Shown here: one piece after another, positions 43,422 to 50,980 of the stretch
Layout: each line of letters opens with the position of its first letter
Position numbering within the stretch: the first letter of the stretch is position 1
NCBI RefSeq assembly: GCF_039534125.1
Contig: NZ_BAAAUV010000020.1
Span: 1 to 64,000 of the forward strand
Origin: Actinocorallia longicatena
GTDB taxonomy: Bacteria; Actinomycetota; Actinomycetes; Streptosporangiales; Streptosporangiaceae
DNA length: 64,000 nt
Reading direction: 5' to 3'
Program-made: the position numbers and the translations under genes
Notes under the pieces: model-generated
The model's input: the letters and a program-made list of their open reading frames with translations, nothing else
What the model was told of the DNA's origin: nothing
Databases searched by the model: none

Positions 43422-44171
43422 TCAGGCGGCGTGGTCGGTGAGGTACTGCTCCCAGGTGCGTTCTCCGAGGGTCGCTCCCTTCAGGGTCAGGTTGGCGCCC
43501 TCGCGGTAGGCGCGCCCGGCCTTGCCGGGGATGCGGACGGGGAGCCTCGGACGGCGCTTGGCCCGGGCCTCCAGGTAGGGGCGGGCCAGTTCGGGGAGGG
43601 TGTAGAGCTTCGGGCCCGCCAGGTCGGGGACATGGCCCTGCGGGGTGCCCAGGGTGAGCTCGACCAGGCGGGCGGCGACCTCGCGGGCGTCGACGGGCTG
43701 GAAGCGGAGGCCGCCGGGGACGGGCAGGACGGGCAGCTTCGCCATCTTCGCGACGACCTTGAACAGGAGGTCGTGGAACTGGGCGGCGCGCAGGATCGTC
43801 CAGGGGATCCCCGAATCCTCGATCGCCCGCTCGGCGTCCAGCTTGGTCCTGAGCCAGGCCAGCGGCACCCGGTCGGCGCCGATGACCGAGATGTGGACGA
43901 GGTGCGCGACACCGGCGTCCCGCGCGGCGGCGACCAGGTGGCGGGCGGCCACGTCGTCGGCCTTGGGACCGCCCGCGAGATGGAGGACGATCTCGGCTCC
44001 GGCGACGGCCTCGGCCAGTCCCTCGTTCCGCACGAGGTCGCCGGTGACATATCCCGCGCCCTCCCGAGGGGTGCGGGTGAGGACGCGGACGTCGTGGCCC
44101 GCGGCGCGCAGCAGCGGGGTGACATGGGTGCCGAGGGTGCCGGTGCCGCCGGTGACCAGGATGAGTGCCAT
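43422..44171 (-). CDS. NAD(P)-binding epimerase-like protein (COE partner of ECF41 sigma)
   Basis: A 249-residue atypical SDR (NmrA/NAD-dependent epimerase type) with LVTGGTGTLGTHV at the N-terminus and no classical catalytic Tyr-x3-Lys. It is divergent from an ECF sigma factor with a SnoaL-like extension. ECF41 sigma factors are known to sit beside, and activate, genes for a COE protein (carboxymuconolactone decarboxylase, oxidoreductase or epimerase); this is the epimerase kind. ATG at 44171 has AGGAGAAG upstream. The physiological substrate is unknown for the whole group. Confidence 0.85.
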   Translation of the reverse strand: MALILVTGGTGTLGTHVTPLLRAAGHDVRVLTRTPREGAGYVTGDLVRNEGLAEAVAGAEIVLHLAGGPKADDVAARHLVAAARDAGVAHLVHISVIGADRVPLAWLRTKLDAERAIEDSGIPWTILRAAQFHDLLFKVVAKMAKLPVLPVPGGLRFQPVDAREVAARLVELTLGTPQGHVPDLAGPKLYTLPELARPYLEARAKRRPRLPVRIPGKAGRAYREGANLTLKGATLGERTWEQYLTDHAA

Positions 44172-44234
44172 GATCTTCTCCTGAGTTCGAAGGGTCTGGC
44201 CTGATGACCCGCGGGGCGTGGGGAACGTGACGGG

Positions 44235-45116
44235 TTGAGCGAAGAGAATGTTCTGGCGGGTCTGTTCGAGGAGCACCGGGGGCGGTTGCGGTCGATCGGA
44301 TACCGGATGCTCGGCTCGGTCGGCGAGGCCGACGACGCCGTCCAGGAGACCTGGCTGCGGCTCAGCCGGACCGGGGCCGGTGAGATCGAGAACCTGGGCG
44401 GATGGCTCACGACCGTCATGGGGCGCGTCTGCCTGAACGTGCTGCGCTCGCGCGAGCAGCGGCGCGAGGAGCCGCTCGAGGTGTCGATGCCGGATCCGAT
44501 CATCGGCCGCGACGACGGCGGCCATCCGGAGCACGAGGCACTGCTGGCCGACTCGGTCGGGCTGGCCCTCCTGGTGGTGCTGGGGACGCTGGCACCGGCC
44601 GAGCGGGTGGCGTTCGTGCTGCACGACATGTTCGCCGTGCCGTTCGAGGAGATCGCCGGACTGGTCGAGCGGACGCCCACGGCGACCCGGCAGCTCGCCA
44701 GCCGGGCCCGGCGCAGGGTGCGGGAGCAGGCTCCCGCACCCGATCCGGATCCCGTGCTCCAGCGGGAGGTCGTCGCCGCGTTCTTCGCCGCCACCAGGAA
44801 CGGCGACCTCGACGCGCTGCTGGCCGTCCTCGACCCGGACGTCGTCCTGCGCTCCGACGGCGGCACCGCCCGCCCGGCCCAGACGGTCGTGCTCCGCGGC
44901 CCCGGCACGGTCGCCTCCCAGGCGTCGAGGGCACGCACCCTCGCCCAGTACATGCACCCGGCCCTGATCAACGGCACCCCCGGCGCCGTCGTGATCATCA
45001 ACGGCCGCCCGTTCTCGATCATGGCCTTCTCGGTGGTCAACGGCAGAATCCTCTCCATCGACGTCCTCGCCGATCCCGACCGCCTCGACGCCCTGGACCT
45101 CACCGCCTTCGCCTGA
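44235..45116 (+). CDS. ECF41-family RNA polymerase sigma factor with SnoaL-like C-terminus
   Basis: A 293-residue sigma factor. Region 2 is RSIGYRMLGSVGEADDAVQETWLRL (positions about 19-44), region 4 about 110-165, and the last about 120 residues form a SnoaL-like domain with SDGGTARPA and DPDRLDAL, counterparts of the DGGGK and NPDKL motifs of ECF41. In that group the C-terminal domain regulates activity instead of an anti-sigma factor. TTG at 44235 is the only start that keeps the usual N-terminus; the ribosome-binding site is weak. A 15-bp hairpin ends the gene. Confidence 0.87.
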   Translation: MSEENVLAGLFEEHRGRLRSIGYRMLGSVGEADDAVQETWLRLSRTGAGEIENLGGWLTTVMGRVCLNVLRSREQRREEPLEVSMPDPIIGRDDGGHPEHEALLADSVGLALLVVLGTLAPAERVAFVLHDMFAVPFEEIAGLVERTPTATRQLASRARRRVREQAPAPDPDPVLQREVVAAFFAATRNGDLDALLAVLDPDVVLRSDGGTARPAQTVVLRGPGTVASQASRARTLAQYMHPALINGTPGAVVIINGRPFSIMAFSVVNGRILSIDVLADPDRLDALDLTAFA

Positions 45117-45131
45117 GCCCTCCGCACCGGT

Positions 45132-45165
45132 GCCCCTCCCGGAACCATCCGGTTCCGGGAGGGGC
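45132..45165 (+). terminator. Terminator after the ECF41 sigma gene
   Basis: A perfect 15-bp stem (left arm GCCCCTCCCGGAACC, right arm GGTTCCGGGAGGGGC) with loop ATCC, 15 bases after the stop. Confidence 0.75.
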
Positions 45166-45233
45166 GGGGCCTCACGGACGGGCCGGGGAGAGGGCCCGGC
45201 CCGCTCCCCGGGCAGGGACAGGTGGGTGGAGGG

Positions 45234-45287
45234 GTCAGGCGGCTGGGCGGAGTCAGGCGGGTGGGTGGGGTCAGGCGGGTGGGAGCG
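45234..45287. repeat. 18-bp tandem repeat spanning a gene's stop codon (3 copies)
   Basis: Units beginning GTCAGGCGG at 45234, 45252 and 45270 repeat with a period of exactly 18. The innermost copy contains the stop codon of the reverse-strand gene 45271-46110, so the other two copies provide in-frame TGA codons 18 and 36 bases further on. Confidence 0.7.
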
Positions 45288-46110
45288 GGTGGGCCGGTTT
45301 GAAGGTGAGGGACGGGTCGGCGGGGGTGGGGGCGTGGGCGTTGTAGGCGGTACGGAGCTGGGCCGGGGTGAGGGGGACCAGGCCCTGGGCGGTGGTCTGC
45401 CAGCCGCGGAGGACGGGGTGGTCGGGGTGGTGGGTGCGGAGGGTGACCAGGGCGGGGTCGGCGAGGACATAAGCGGTGCCGAGGAGGTCGCAGAAGGCCT
45501 CGGGGGAGGGCTGGAGGAGGGAGAAGGGCGGTTCGGGGGAGAGAGTGGCGACGGTGTGGGCGCTGAGGGGGCCCAGGTGGATCGAGAGGGTGTGGCGGCC
45601 GGGGCCGGCGGCCTTGAGGAGGGAGGGGAGGGTCGCGGCGGCGAAGTCGGTGGCGCGGGTGCGCATCCAGGACAGTTCGGCCTCGTTGGCGGCCTCGGCG
45701 ATGAGGAGGGAGTCGGCGGCGAGGAGGGTCTGCTCGTCGTCCCTCAGATGCTGGAGGGCGTGCAGGACCTCGGGCAGGGGCTCGCCCCGGTAGAGCAGCG
45801 GGGGGAGCAGGCGCGGTTCGGTGGCGTAGGCGGTGCGGGCGTCGGGGGCGTCCGGCGGGAGGTCGAGCTCGCGGCAGAACTGCAGGAAGTCGGCCGGGTC
45901 GAGCGGGTAGAGGTGGATCTCGGCTCCGGTGCGGCGCAGGGACGTCAGCGTTAATGCCAGGGCGCCGAGGTACCCGCGGTGCGAGGGGTAGGCGCGGGTG
46001 GGAGAGGCGGCGGCGAGGGTCAGCAGGTCGGCCTCGCGGCACAGCACCGGCAGCGCCGCCGAGATGACGCCGTTCGCGCGCCGGTGGGGCGCGCCGTTCT
46101 TCCTGGGCAT
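45271..46110 (-). CDS. Conserved protein of unknown function
   Basis: A 279-residue soluble protein rich in Ala, Leu and Pro. I have a weak recollection of similar actinomycete proteins starting MPRK and continuing VISAALPVLCRE, but no function or domain. It seems mostly helical with a mixed alpha/beta part and no signal peptide or transmembrane helix. ATG at 46110 has a good AAGGAG six bases upstream; an in-frame start 20 codons earlier is less likely. Its 3' end lies in an 18-bp tandem repeat. It is convergent with the sigma factor and divergent from the LacI regulator. Confidence 0.65.
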   Translation of the reverse strand: MPRKNGAPHRRANGVISAALPVLCREADLLTLAAASPTRAYPSHRGYLGALALTLTSLRRTGAEIHLYPLDPADFLQFCRELDLPPDAPDARTAYATEPRLLPPLLYRGEPLPEVLHALQHLRDDEQTLLAADSLLIAEAANEAELSWMRTRATDFAAATLPSLLKAAGPGRHTLSIHLGPLSAHTVATLSPEPPFSLLQPSPEAFCDLLGTAYVLADPALVTLRTHHPDHPVLRGWQTTAQGLVPLTPAQLRTAYNAHAPTPADPSLTFKPAHPLPPA

Positions 46111-46337
46111 CACGGCTCCTTCCGCCCGGACTCTCCGGGCTCTCCGAACGCTACGCACCCGGTACGACATTCCGCGTCCAGACTGTCACCATGTGTCACC
46201 GGCATGCGGTGTCCCGTCCGGCGGGCGGATGGAACGGGCCGCGCACCGGACGATCGTCCCGGGCGCGGGAGCCCCTGCGGGCAAGGGCCTCGACGCCGAT
46301 TGCGCAAGCGGCGCCGACCCGGAGGCCGTGACTTGAG

Positions 46338-46386
46338 TTGACTGGGTGCAAGATTGTCTGCAAATTTCGTGAGGGCGTCGTATGCT
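46338..46386 (+). promoter_or_regulatory. Promoter and operator region of the LacI gene
   Basis: TATGCT (46381-46386) ends six bases before the ATG at 46393, giving a leaderless start. Upstream, TTGACT (46338-46343) could be part of a second promoter. TGCAAATTTCGT (46359-46370) resembles the palindrome CGCAAATTTGCG found before the transport operon, suggesting autoregulation. Confidence 0.5.
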
Positions 46387-46392
46387 TGCGCG

Positions 46393-47445
46393 ATGAGTCA
46401 GCCTGCAGGGGAGAACGCGAAGACTCGGCGGTTGGCCGAGGTCGCGAAGAAGGTCGGGGTCAGCGAGGCCACCGTCAGCCGGGTGCTCAACGGGCGGCCG
46501 GGGGTCTCCGACGCCACGCGGGCGGCGGTGCTCACGGCACTCGACGTGCTGGGATACGAACGGCCCACGCAGCTGCGGGGCGAACGGGCCAGGCTGGTGG
46601 GGCTGGTCCTGCCCGAACTGGGCAACCCGATCTTCCCGGCGCTCGCCGAGGTCATCGGAGGGGCACTGGCGCAGCGGGGCTTCACGCCGGTGCTGTGCAC
46701 CAGGACGGCCGGCGGCCTGTCGGAGGCCGACTACGTCGACATGCTCGTCGACCAGCACGTCTCGGGGATGGTGTTCGCCGGAGGGCACTACGCGGAGACC
46801 GATTCACCGCACGAGCACTACCTGCGGCTGATGGAGCTGGGCCTGCCCGTCGTCCTGGTCAACGCGGCGGTGCCGGAGCTCACCTTCCCGCGGGTGTCGA
46901 CCGACGACGCGGTGGCCGTCGAGCAGGCGTTCACCCATCTCACCTCGCTCGGGCACGAGCGGATCGCGCTCCTGCTGGGGCCCGAGGACCACATACCGTC
47001 CGTGCGGAAGCTGGCGGCGTTCCGCCAGATCGCCGAGCGGACCGGGATGAAGGTGCCCGACAACGCCGTGGAGCACGCGATGTTCTCCATAGAGGGCGGC
47101 CATTCGGTGACGTCGAGGATCATCGCCAACGGATTCACCGGCGTCATCTGCGCCTCCGACATCCTCGCCCTGGGGGCCATCAGGGCGATCCGGCGGGCCG
47201 GCCTGTCCGCGCCCGAGGACCTGTCCGTGGTCGGCTTCGACGACTCGGCGTTCATCAACTGCACCCATCCGCCGCTCACGACCGTCCGGCAGCCCATCGA
47301 GGCCATGGGACGGGCGGCCGTCGCGATCCTGGTCAACGCCATGGAGCGGGGCGCCGTCGCGGGCGAGGCGGGGGAGGAGCTCCTGTACGAGCCCGAGCTC
47401 GTCGTCCGGGGCTCCACCGCCCCGGCGCGCACCCCTGTTACGTGA
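46393..47445 (+). CDS. LacI family transcriptional regulator
   Basis: A 350-residue LacI/GalR regulator. The N-terminal helix-turn-helix (RLAEVAKKVGVSEATVSRVL, residues about 12-31) and the hinge LGYERPT are typical, followed by a periplasmic-binding-protein fold with the C-terminal LSVVGFDDS and TTVRQP motifs. It should repress the alpha-glucoside uptake operon directly downstream and be released by the sugar. A matching palindrome occurs before the operon and, degenerate, before its own gene. Confidence 0.92.
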   Translation: MSQPAGENAKTRRLAEVAKKVGVSEATVSRVLNGRPGVSDATRAAVLTALDVLGYERPTQLRGERARLVGLVLPELGNPIFPALAEVIGGALAQRGFTPVLCTRTAGGLSEADYVDMLVDQHVSGMVFAGGHYAETDSPHEHYLRLMELGLPVVLVNAAVPELTFPRVSTDDAVAVEQAFTHLTSLGHERIALLLGPEDHIPSVRKLAAFRQIAERTGMKVPDNAVEHAMFSIEGGHSVTSRIIANGFTGVICASDILALGAIRAIRRAGLSAPEDLSVVGFDDSAFINCTHPPLTTVRQPIEAMGRAAVAILVNAMERGAVAGEAGEELLYEPELVVRGSTAPARTPVT

Positions 47446-47484
47446 TTGTGACGGCTACTTTTCGCTTCTGAATCGATTCCTTAC

Positions 47485-47518
47485 GAAGCCGCTGCCCGGC
47501 CCCGGGCGGCGGCTTCTT
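47485..47518 (+). terminator. Terminator after the LacI gene
   Basis: A 15-bp stem with one G-U pair (left arm GAAGCCGCTGCCCGG, right arm CCGGGCGGCGGCTTC), a two-base loop as drawn, and a short T run. It separates the regulator from the transport operon. Confidence 0.7.
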
Positions 47519-47569
47519 GCGTTCTAGCTGCGAAAACTGGCGTCACACTGCGTTCGTGCGATCTTGTGT

Positions 47570-47581
47570 CGCAAATTTGCG
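47570..47581. promoter_or_regulatory. LacI-type operator before the sugar transport operon
   Basis: CGCAAATTTGCG is a perfect 12-bp palindrome 76 bases upstream of the binding-protein gene. A related 12-mer lies in front of the LacI gene. This is the best candidate operator for that regulator. Confidence 0.6.
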
Positions 47582-47656
47582 TAGATCTGTTCAGGTCTTG
47601 CCGTGTGATGCCCGTCTCTGTATGTTTCTCGCAATCGCCCCCAGGAGGAACAACAG

Positions 47657-49051
47657 ATGAGAACCCGTCCTGTGGCGGTGCTGCTCACCGCGGCACTCGC
47701 CCTCACCGCCACCGCCTGTGGTGCCAAGTCCAGCAAGGACGAGAAGAAGCCCGCGGCGGGCGCGACGGCCGAAGCGGTCGCTCCGCTCGACCCGAACACC
47801 AAGGTGTCGATCTCCGTCGGGTGCGCCCCGCCCAAGACGGCGAAGGCCTTCCGCGCCGACTGGGACGCCGACATCGCGAAGTTCACCCAGCAGCACCCGA
47901 ACATCACGATCAAGAGTGACGACGCGTTCCCCTGCATCGTCCCCGAGACGTTCAACGCGAAGCTGGCCGGCGGTCAGATGGACACCGCGTACTACGTCTA
48001 CTACACGGACACACAGCGGATCATCAACAACAAGCAGGCCGCGGACATCACGCCCTACATCGCGGGCCTCCAGTCCGTGAAGGACGTCAACCCGCTGTTC
48101 ATGAAGGCCTTCCAGGACACCGGCGGCAAGACCTACGGCCTGCCGCGCAAGGCCTACACCACCGGCCTGGTCTTCAACCGCAAGCTCTTCACCGACGCCG
48201 GTCTCGACCCGGCGAATCCGCCCAAGACCTGGGCCGAGGTCCGCGACGCCGCCAAGAAGATCGCCGGTCTCGGCAACGGCACCATCGGCTACGGCGAGTA
48301 CTCCGCGGGCAACACCGGCGGCTGGCACTTCACCACCTCGATCTACGGCCGCGGCGGCAGCGTCGTGTCCGAGGACGGCAAGACCGCCGCCTTCAACACC
48401 CCCGAGGGCCAGGCCGTCCTGCAGAACCTCAAGGACATGCGCTGGACCGACGACAGCATGGGCACCAAGCAGCTGTACCGCTGGGAGGACCTCATGAAGC
48501 TCATGGGCTCCGGCAAGCTCGGCATGATGATCGGCGCCCCTGACGTGGTCACCGAGACGTTCAACAACTTCGGCGCCGACCCCAAGAACATCGGCGTCAC
48601 CACCCTCCCCGAGGCCCAGGGCTCCCTGCTCGGCGGCGACGGCTACATGATCAACCCGAAGGCGACCCCGGACGAGATCAAGGCCGCCGTCATGTGGCTC
48701 GACTTCCACGAGCTCACCCTCGGCCAGGGCCAGTTCGACTACGCCCGCAACAAGACCAGCGGACGCCCGGTCGGCATCCCGGAGAACATCCTCTGGGGCG
48801 CCAACGCCACCGGTCAGAAGGAGCAGGAGCTGGCCAAGCAGTACAGCACCGTTCCGACCGAGAACTTCTCGCCCTACATCCAGGGTTCCGTCGGCATCAC
48901 CCCGCGGACCGAGCCCCCGAACGCGCAGGCCGTCTACGCGATCCTCGACACGGTCATGTCGGCCGTGCTCACCCGTAAGGACGCGGACATCGCCAAGCTC
49001 CTGAGCGACGCGGAGAAGAAGGTCAACACCCTTCTCGCCCGCACCAAGTAA
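47657..49051 (+). CDS. Sugar ABC transporter substrate-binding lipoprotein
   Basis: A 464-residue extracellular solute-binding protein (family 1). The signal peptide ends in lipobox TATACG with lipidated Cys near residue 21, so it is membrane-anchored on the outside. It has the two-lobed fold pattern with GLPRKAYTTGLVFNRKLF and a PKTWAEVRDAAKKIAG segment. Given the GH13 enzyme in the operon the ligand is probably an alpha-glucoside such as maltose, isomaltose or trehalose-like sugar. ATG has AGGAGGAAC upstream. Confidence 0.92.
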   Translation: MRTRPVAVLLTAALALTATACGAKSSKDEKKPAAGATAEAVAPLDPNTKVSISVGCAPPKTAKAFRADWDADIAKFTQQHPNITIKSDDAFPCIVPETFNAKLAGGQMDTAYYVYYTDTQRIINNKQAADITPYIAGLQSVKDVNPLFMKAFQDTGGKTYGLPRKAYTTGLVFNRKLFTDAGLDPANPPKTWAEVRDAAKKIAGLGNGTIGYGEYSAGNTGGWHFTTSIYGRGGSVVSEDGKTAAFNTPEGQAVLQNLKDMRWTDDSMGTKQLYRWEDLMKLMGSGKLGMMIGAPDVVTETFNNFGADPKNIGVTTLPEAQGSLLGGDGYMINPKATPDEIKAAVMWLDFHELTLGQGQFDYARNKTSGRPVGIPENILWGANATGQKEQELAKQYSTVPTENFSPYIQGSVGITPRTEPPNAQAVYAILDTVMSAVLTRKDADIAKLLSDAEKKVNTLLARTK

Positions 49052-49064
49052 CAGAGCACCGGAC

Positions 49065-49095
49065 GCCCGGAGGCGCGCGAACCGCGCCTCCGGGC
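49065..49095 (+). terminator. Intercistronic hairpin between binding protein and permease genes
   Basis: A perfect 13-bp stem (left arm GCCCGGAGGCGCG, right arm CGCGCCTCCGGGC) with a five-base loop and no T run. In binding-protein operons such hairpins usually stabilise the first gene's mRNA or partly terminate, giving more binding protein than permease. Confidence 0.6.
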
Positions 49096-49102
49096 CCTCC
49101 CG

Positions 49103-50047
49103 ATGAGGACGACCATGACGGTTCTGCAGAAGAACGACTTCCGCCCCGTGCCAGAGGTGGTGGAGAGAAAGCCCCGCAAGGGGGGCCGGAAGGTCCGCGA
49201 CAACCTGACGGCCTACGGCTTCCTGAGCGGTGCGCTGATCTGCTTCGCGCTGTTCTCCTGGTATCCGATGATCCGCGAGATCATCCTGAGCTTCCAGGAG
49301 AACAACTTCGTCGACCCGCCGGTCTGGGTCGGCACGCAGAACTACACGGACGTCTTCCAGGACTCCGCCTTCGCGCCGGCCTGGAAGAACACCGCGATGT
49401 TCACCCTGCTGGCCCTGCTGTGCGGATACATCATCCCGTTCGTGATCGCCCTGGTCCTGAACGAGCTGCGCCACGCCCGCGGCTACCTCCGCTTCGTGGT
49501 GTACCTGCCGGTCATGCTTCCGCCGGCCGTCTCCGTGCTGCTGTTCAAGTGGTTCTACGACCCGGGACCCGGGCTGTTCAACCAGATCCTCGACCTGTTC
49601 CACCTGCCGACCCTGGCCTGGCTGGACTCCACGGACACCGCGCTGATCTCGCTGGTGATCGTGAGCACGTGGATGAACCTCGGCAGCGGCACCCTGATCT
49701 ACCTCGCGGCGCTCCAGTCGGTGCCGCCGGAACTGTACGAGGCCGCCGAACTGGACGGGGCGGGCATCTTCCGCCGGATCTGGCATGTGACGATCCCGCA
49801 GACCCGGCTGATCCTGCTGGTCATGCTGCTGATCCAGATCATCGCGACCATGCAGGTGTTCATCGAGCCGATGCTGCTGACCGGCGGCGGGCCCGAGGAC
49901 GCCACGGTCTCGGTCGTGTACCTGATGTACCAGTACGCCTTCAACTTCGGTAACTACGGCGGCGGCAGCGCGCTCGGCGTGATGCTCATGCTCGTCCTGC
50001 TGGTCTTCTCGGCCGCCTACCTGCGCATCTCCCGGGAGGAGAAGTGA
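49103..50047 (+). CDS. Carbohydrate ABC transporter permease (MalF type)
   Basis: A 314-residue membrane permease with six predicted helices after a charged 30-residue N-terminus. The EAA loop that contacts the ATPase is YEAAELDGAGIFRRIWHVTIP, located at about residue 213. It pairs with the next gene, with which it overlaps (GTGA). No ATPase gene is in the operon, so a shared MsiK-type ATPase must energise it. Confidence 0.92.
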   Translation: MRTTMTVLQKNDFRPVPEVVERKPRKGGRKVRDNLTAYGFLSGALICFALFSWYPMIREIILSFQENNFVDPPVWVGTQNYTDVFQDSAFAPAWKNTAMFTLLALLCGYIIPFVIALVLNELRHARGYLRFVVYLPVMLPPAVSVLLFKWFYDPGPGLFNQILDLFHLPTLAWLDSTDTALISLVIVSTWMNLGSGTLIYLAALQSVPPELYEAAELDGAGIFRRIWHVTIPQTRLILLVMLLIQIIATMQVFIEPMLLTGGGPEDATVSVVYLMYQYAFNFGNYGGGSALGVMLMLVLLVFSAAYLRISREEK

Positions 50048-50925
50048 GCTCCGTCAACCGGACCATCGTCTCGCCGCTCCAGCTCAGCTCGCGCTGGGGC
50101 AGGCGGATCTACTGGGCGACCGTCGTGTTCATGGTCGTCCTCTTCACCGCCGTCTTCGTCTTCCCGCTGTACTGGATGGTCACCGGGGCGCTGAAGTCGG
50201 GCGAGGAGTTCGCGAAGGTACCGCCGACCTACTTCCCGTCGAGTTTCAACTTCCAGTCCTACAAGGACGCCTGGAACCTGATGAACCTCGACCGGTACCT
50301 GGTCAACACGATCTACTACGCGGGCGGCGCCTGGGCGTTCTCGCTGGGCTTCGACGTGGCGGCGGCCTACGCGCTGTCCAAGCTGCGTCCGGTGTTCGGC
50401 AACGTCGTGCTGTTCATGATGCTGTCGACCCTGATGATCCCGCCGCTGGTGATCCTGCTGCCGGCCTACCTGACCATCAAGGACGTCCCGATCGTCCATC
50501 TCGACCTGCAGAACAGCCCGTGGGCCCTGTGGCTCCCGGCGGTCGCCAACGGCTTCAGCATCTTCCTGCTCAAGCGGTTCTTCGACTCGATCCCGACGGA
50601 TCTGCTCGAGGCCGCCCAGCTCGACGGCGCGTCGGCGTTCCGGATCCTGTGGTCGATCATCCTGCCGATCTCGCGCCCCATCCTGGGCGTGGTGTCGATC
50701 TTCACGGTCGTCGCGGTCTGGAAGGACTACGCGTGGCCGTTGATCACGCTGTCCGACCCGGACAAGATGACGATCAGCGTCGGCCTCGTGCACTCCTCGG
50801 CGAACATGCCGCAGACCACGCTCACGGCCGGACTCGTGATCGCCAGCGTGCCGACGATCCTGGTCTTCTTCCTGTTCCAAAGGCACATCATGGCCGGACT
50901 CACGGCCGGAAGCCTGAAGGGCTGA
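50044..50925 (+). CDS. Carbohydrate ABC transporter permease (MalG type)
   Basis: A 293-residue permease, the partner of the preceding gene, with six predicted helices and EAA loop LEAAQLDGASAFRILWSIILP around residue 184. The GTG start overlaps the upstream TGA by four bases and has GGAGGAG upstream. The C-terminus ends GLTAGSLKG, typical of MalG-type permeases. Confidence 0.92.
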   Translation: MSSVNRTIVSPLQLSSRWGRRIYWATVVFMVVLFTAVFVFPLYWMVTGALKSGEEFAKVPPTYFPSSFNFQSYKDAWNLMNLDRYLVNTIYYAGGAWAFSLGFDVAAAYALSKLRPVFGNVVLFMMLSTLMIPPLVILLPAYLTIKDVPIVHLDLQNSPWALWLPAVANGFSIFLLKRFFDSIPTDLLEAAQLDGASAFRILWSIILPISRPILGVVSIFTVVAVWKDYAWPLITLSDPDKMTISVGLVHSSANMPQTTLTAGLVIASVPTILVFFLFQRHIMAGLTAGSLKG

Positions 50926-50980
50926 TCCACCTCCTCCCAAAGCAGTCATCCAATCCATTTGCAATAAGGAGTGCGTCAGC

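Noticed and set aside
45998..46336. 112-codon plus-strand frame between the unknown gene and the LacI gene
   Set aside because: Overlaps the start of the well-supported reverse-strand gene (AAGGAG at its ATG), and the protein lacks coherent structure or homology.
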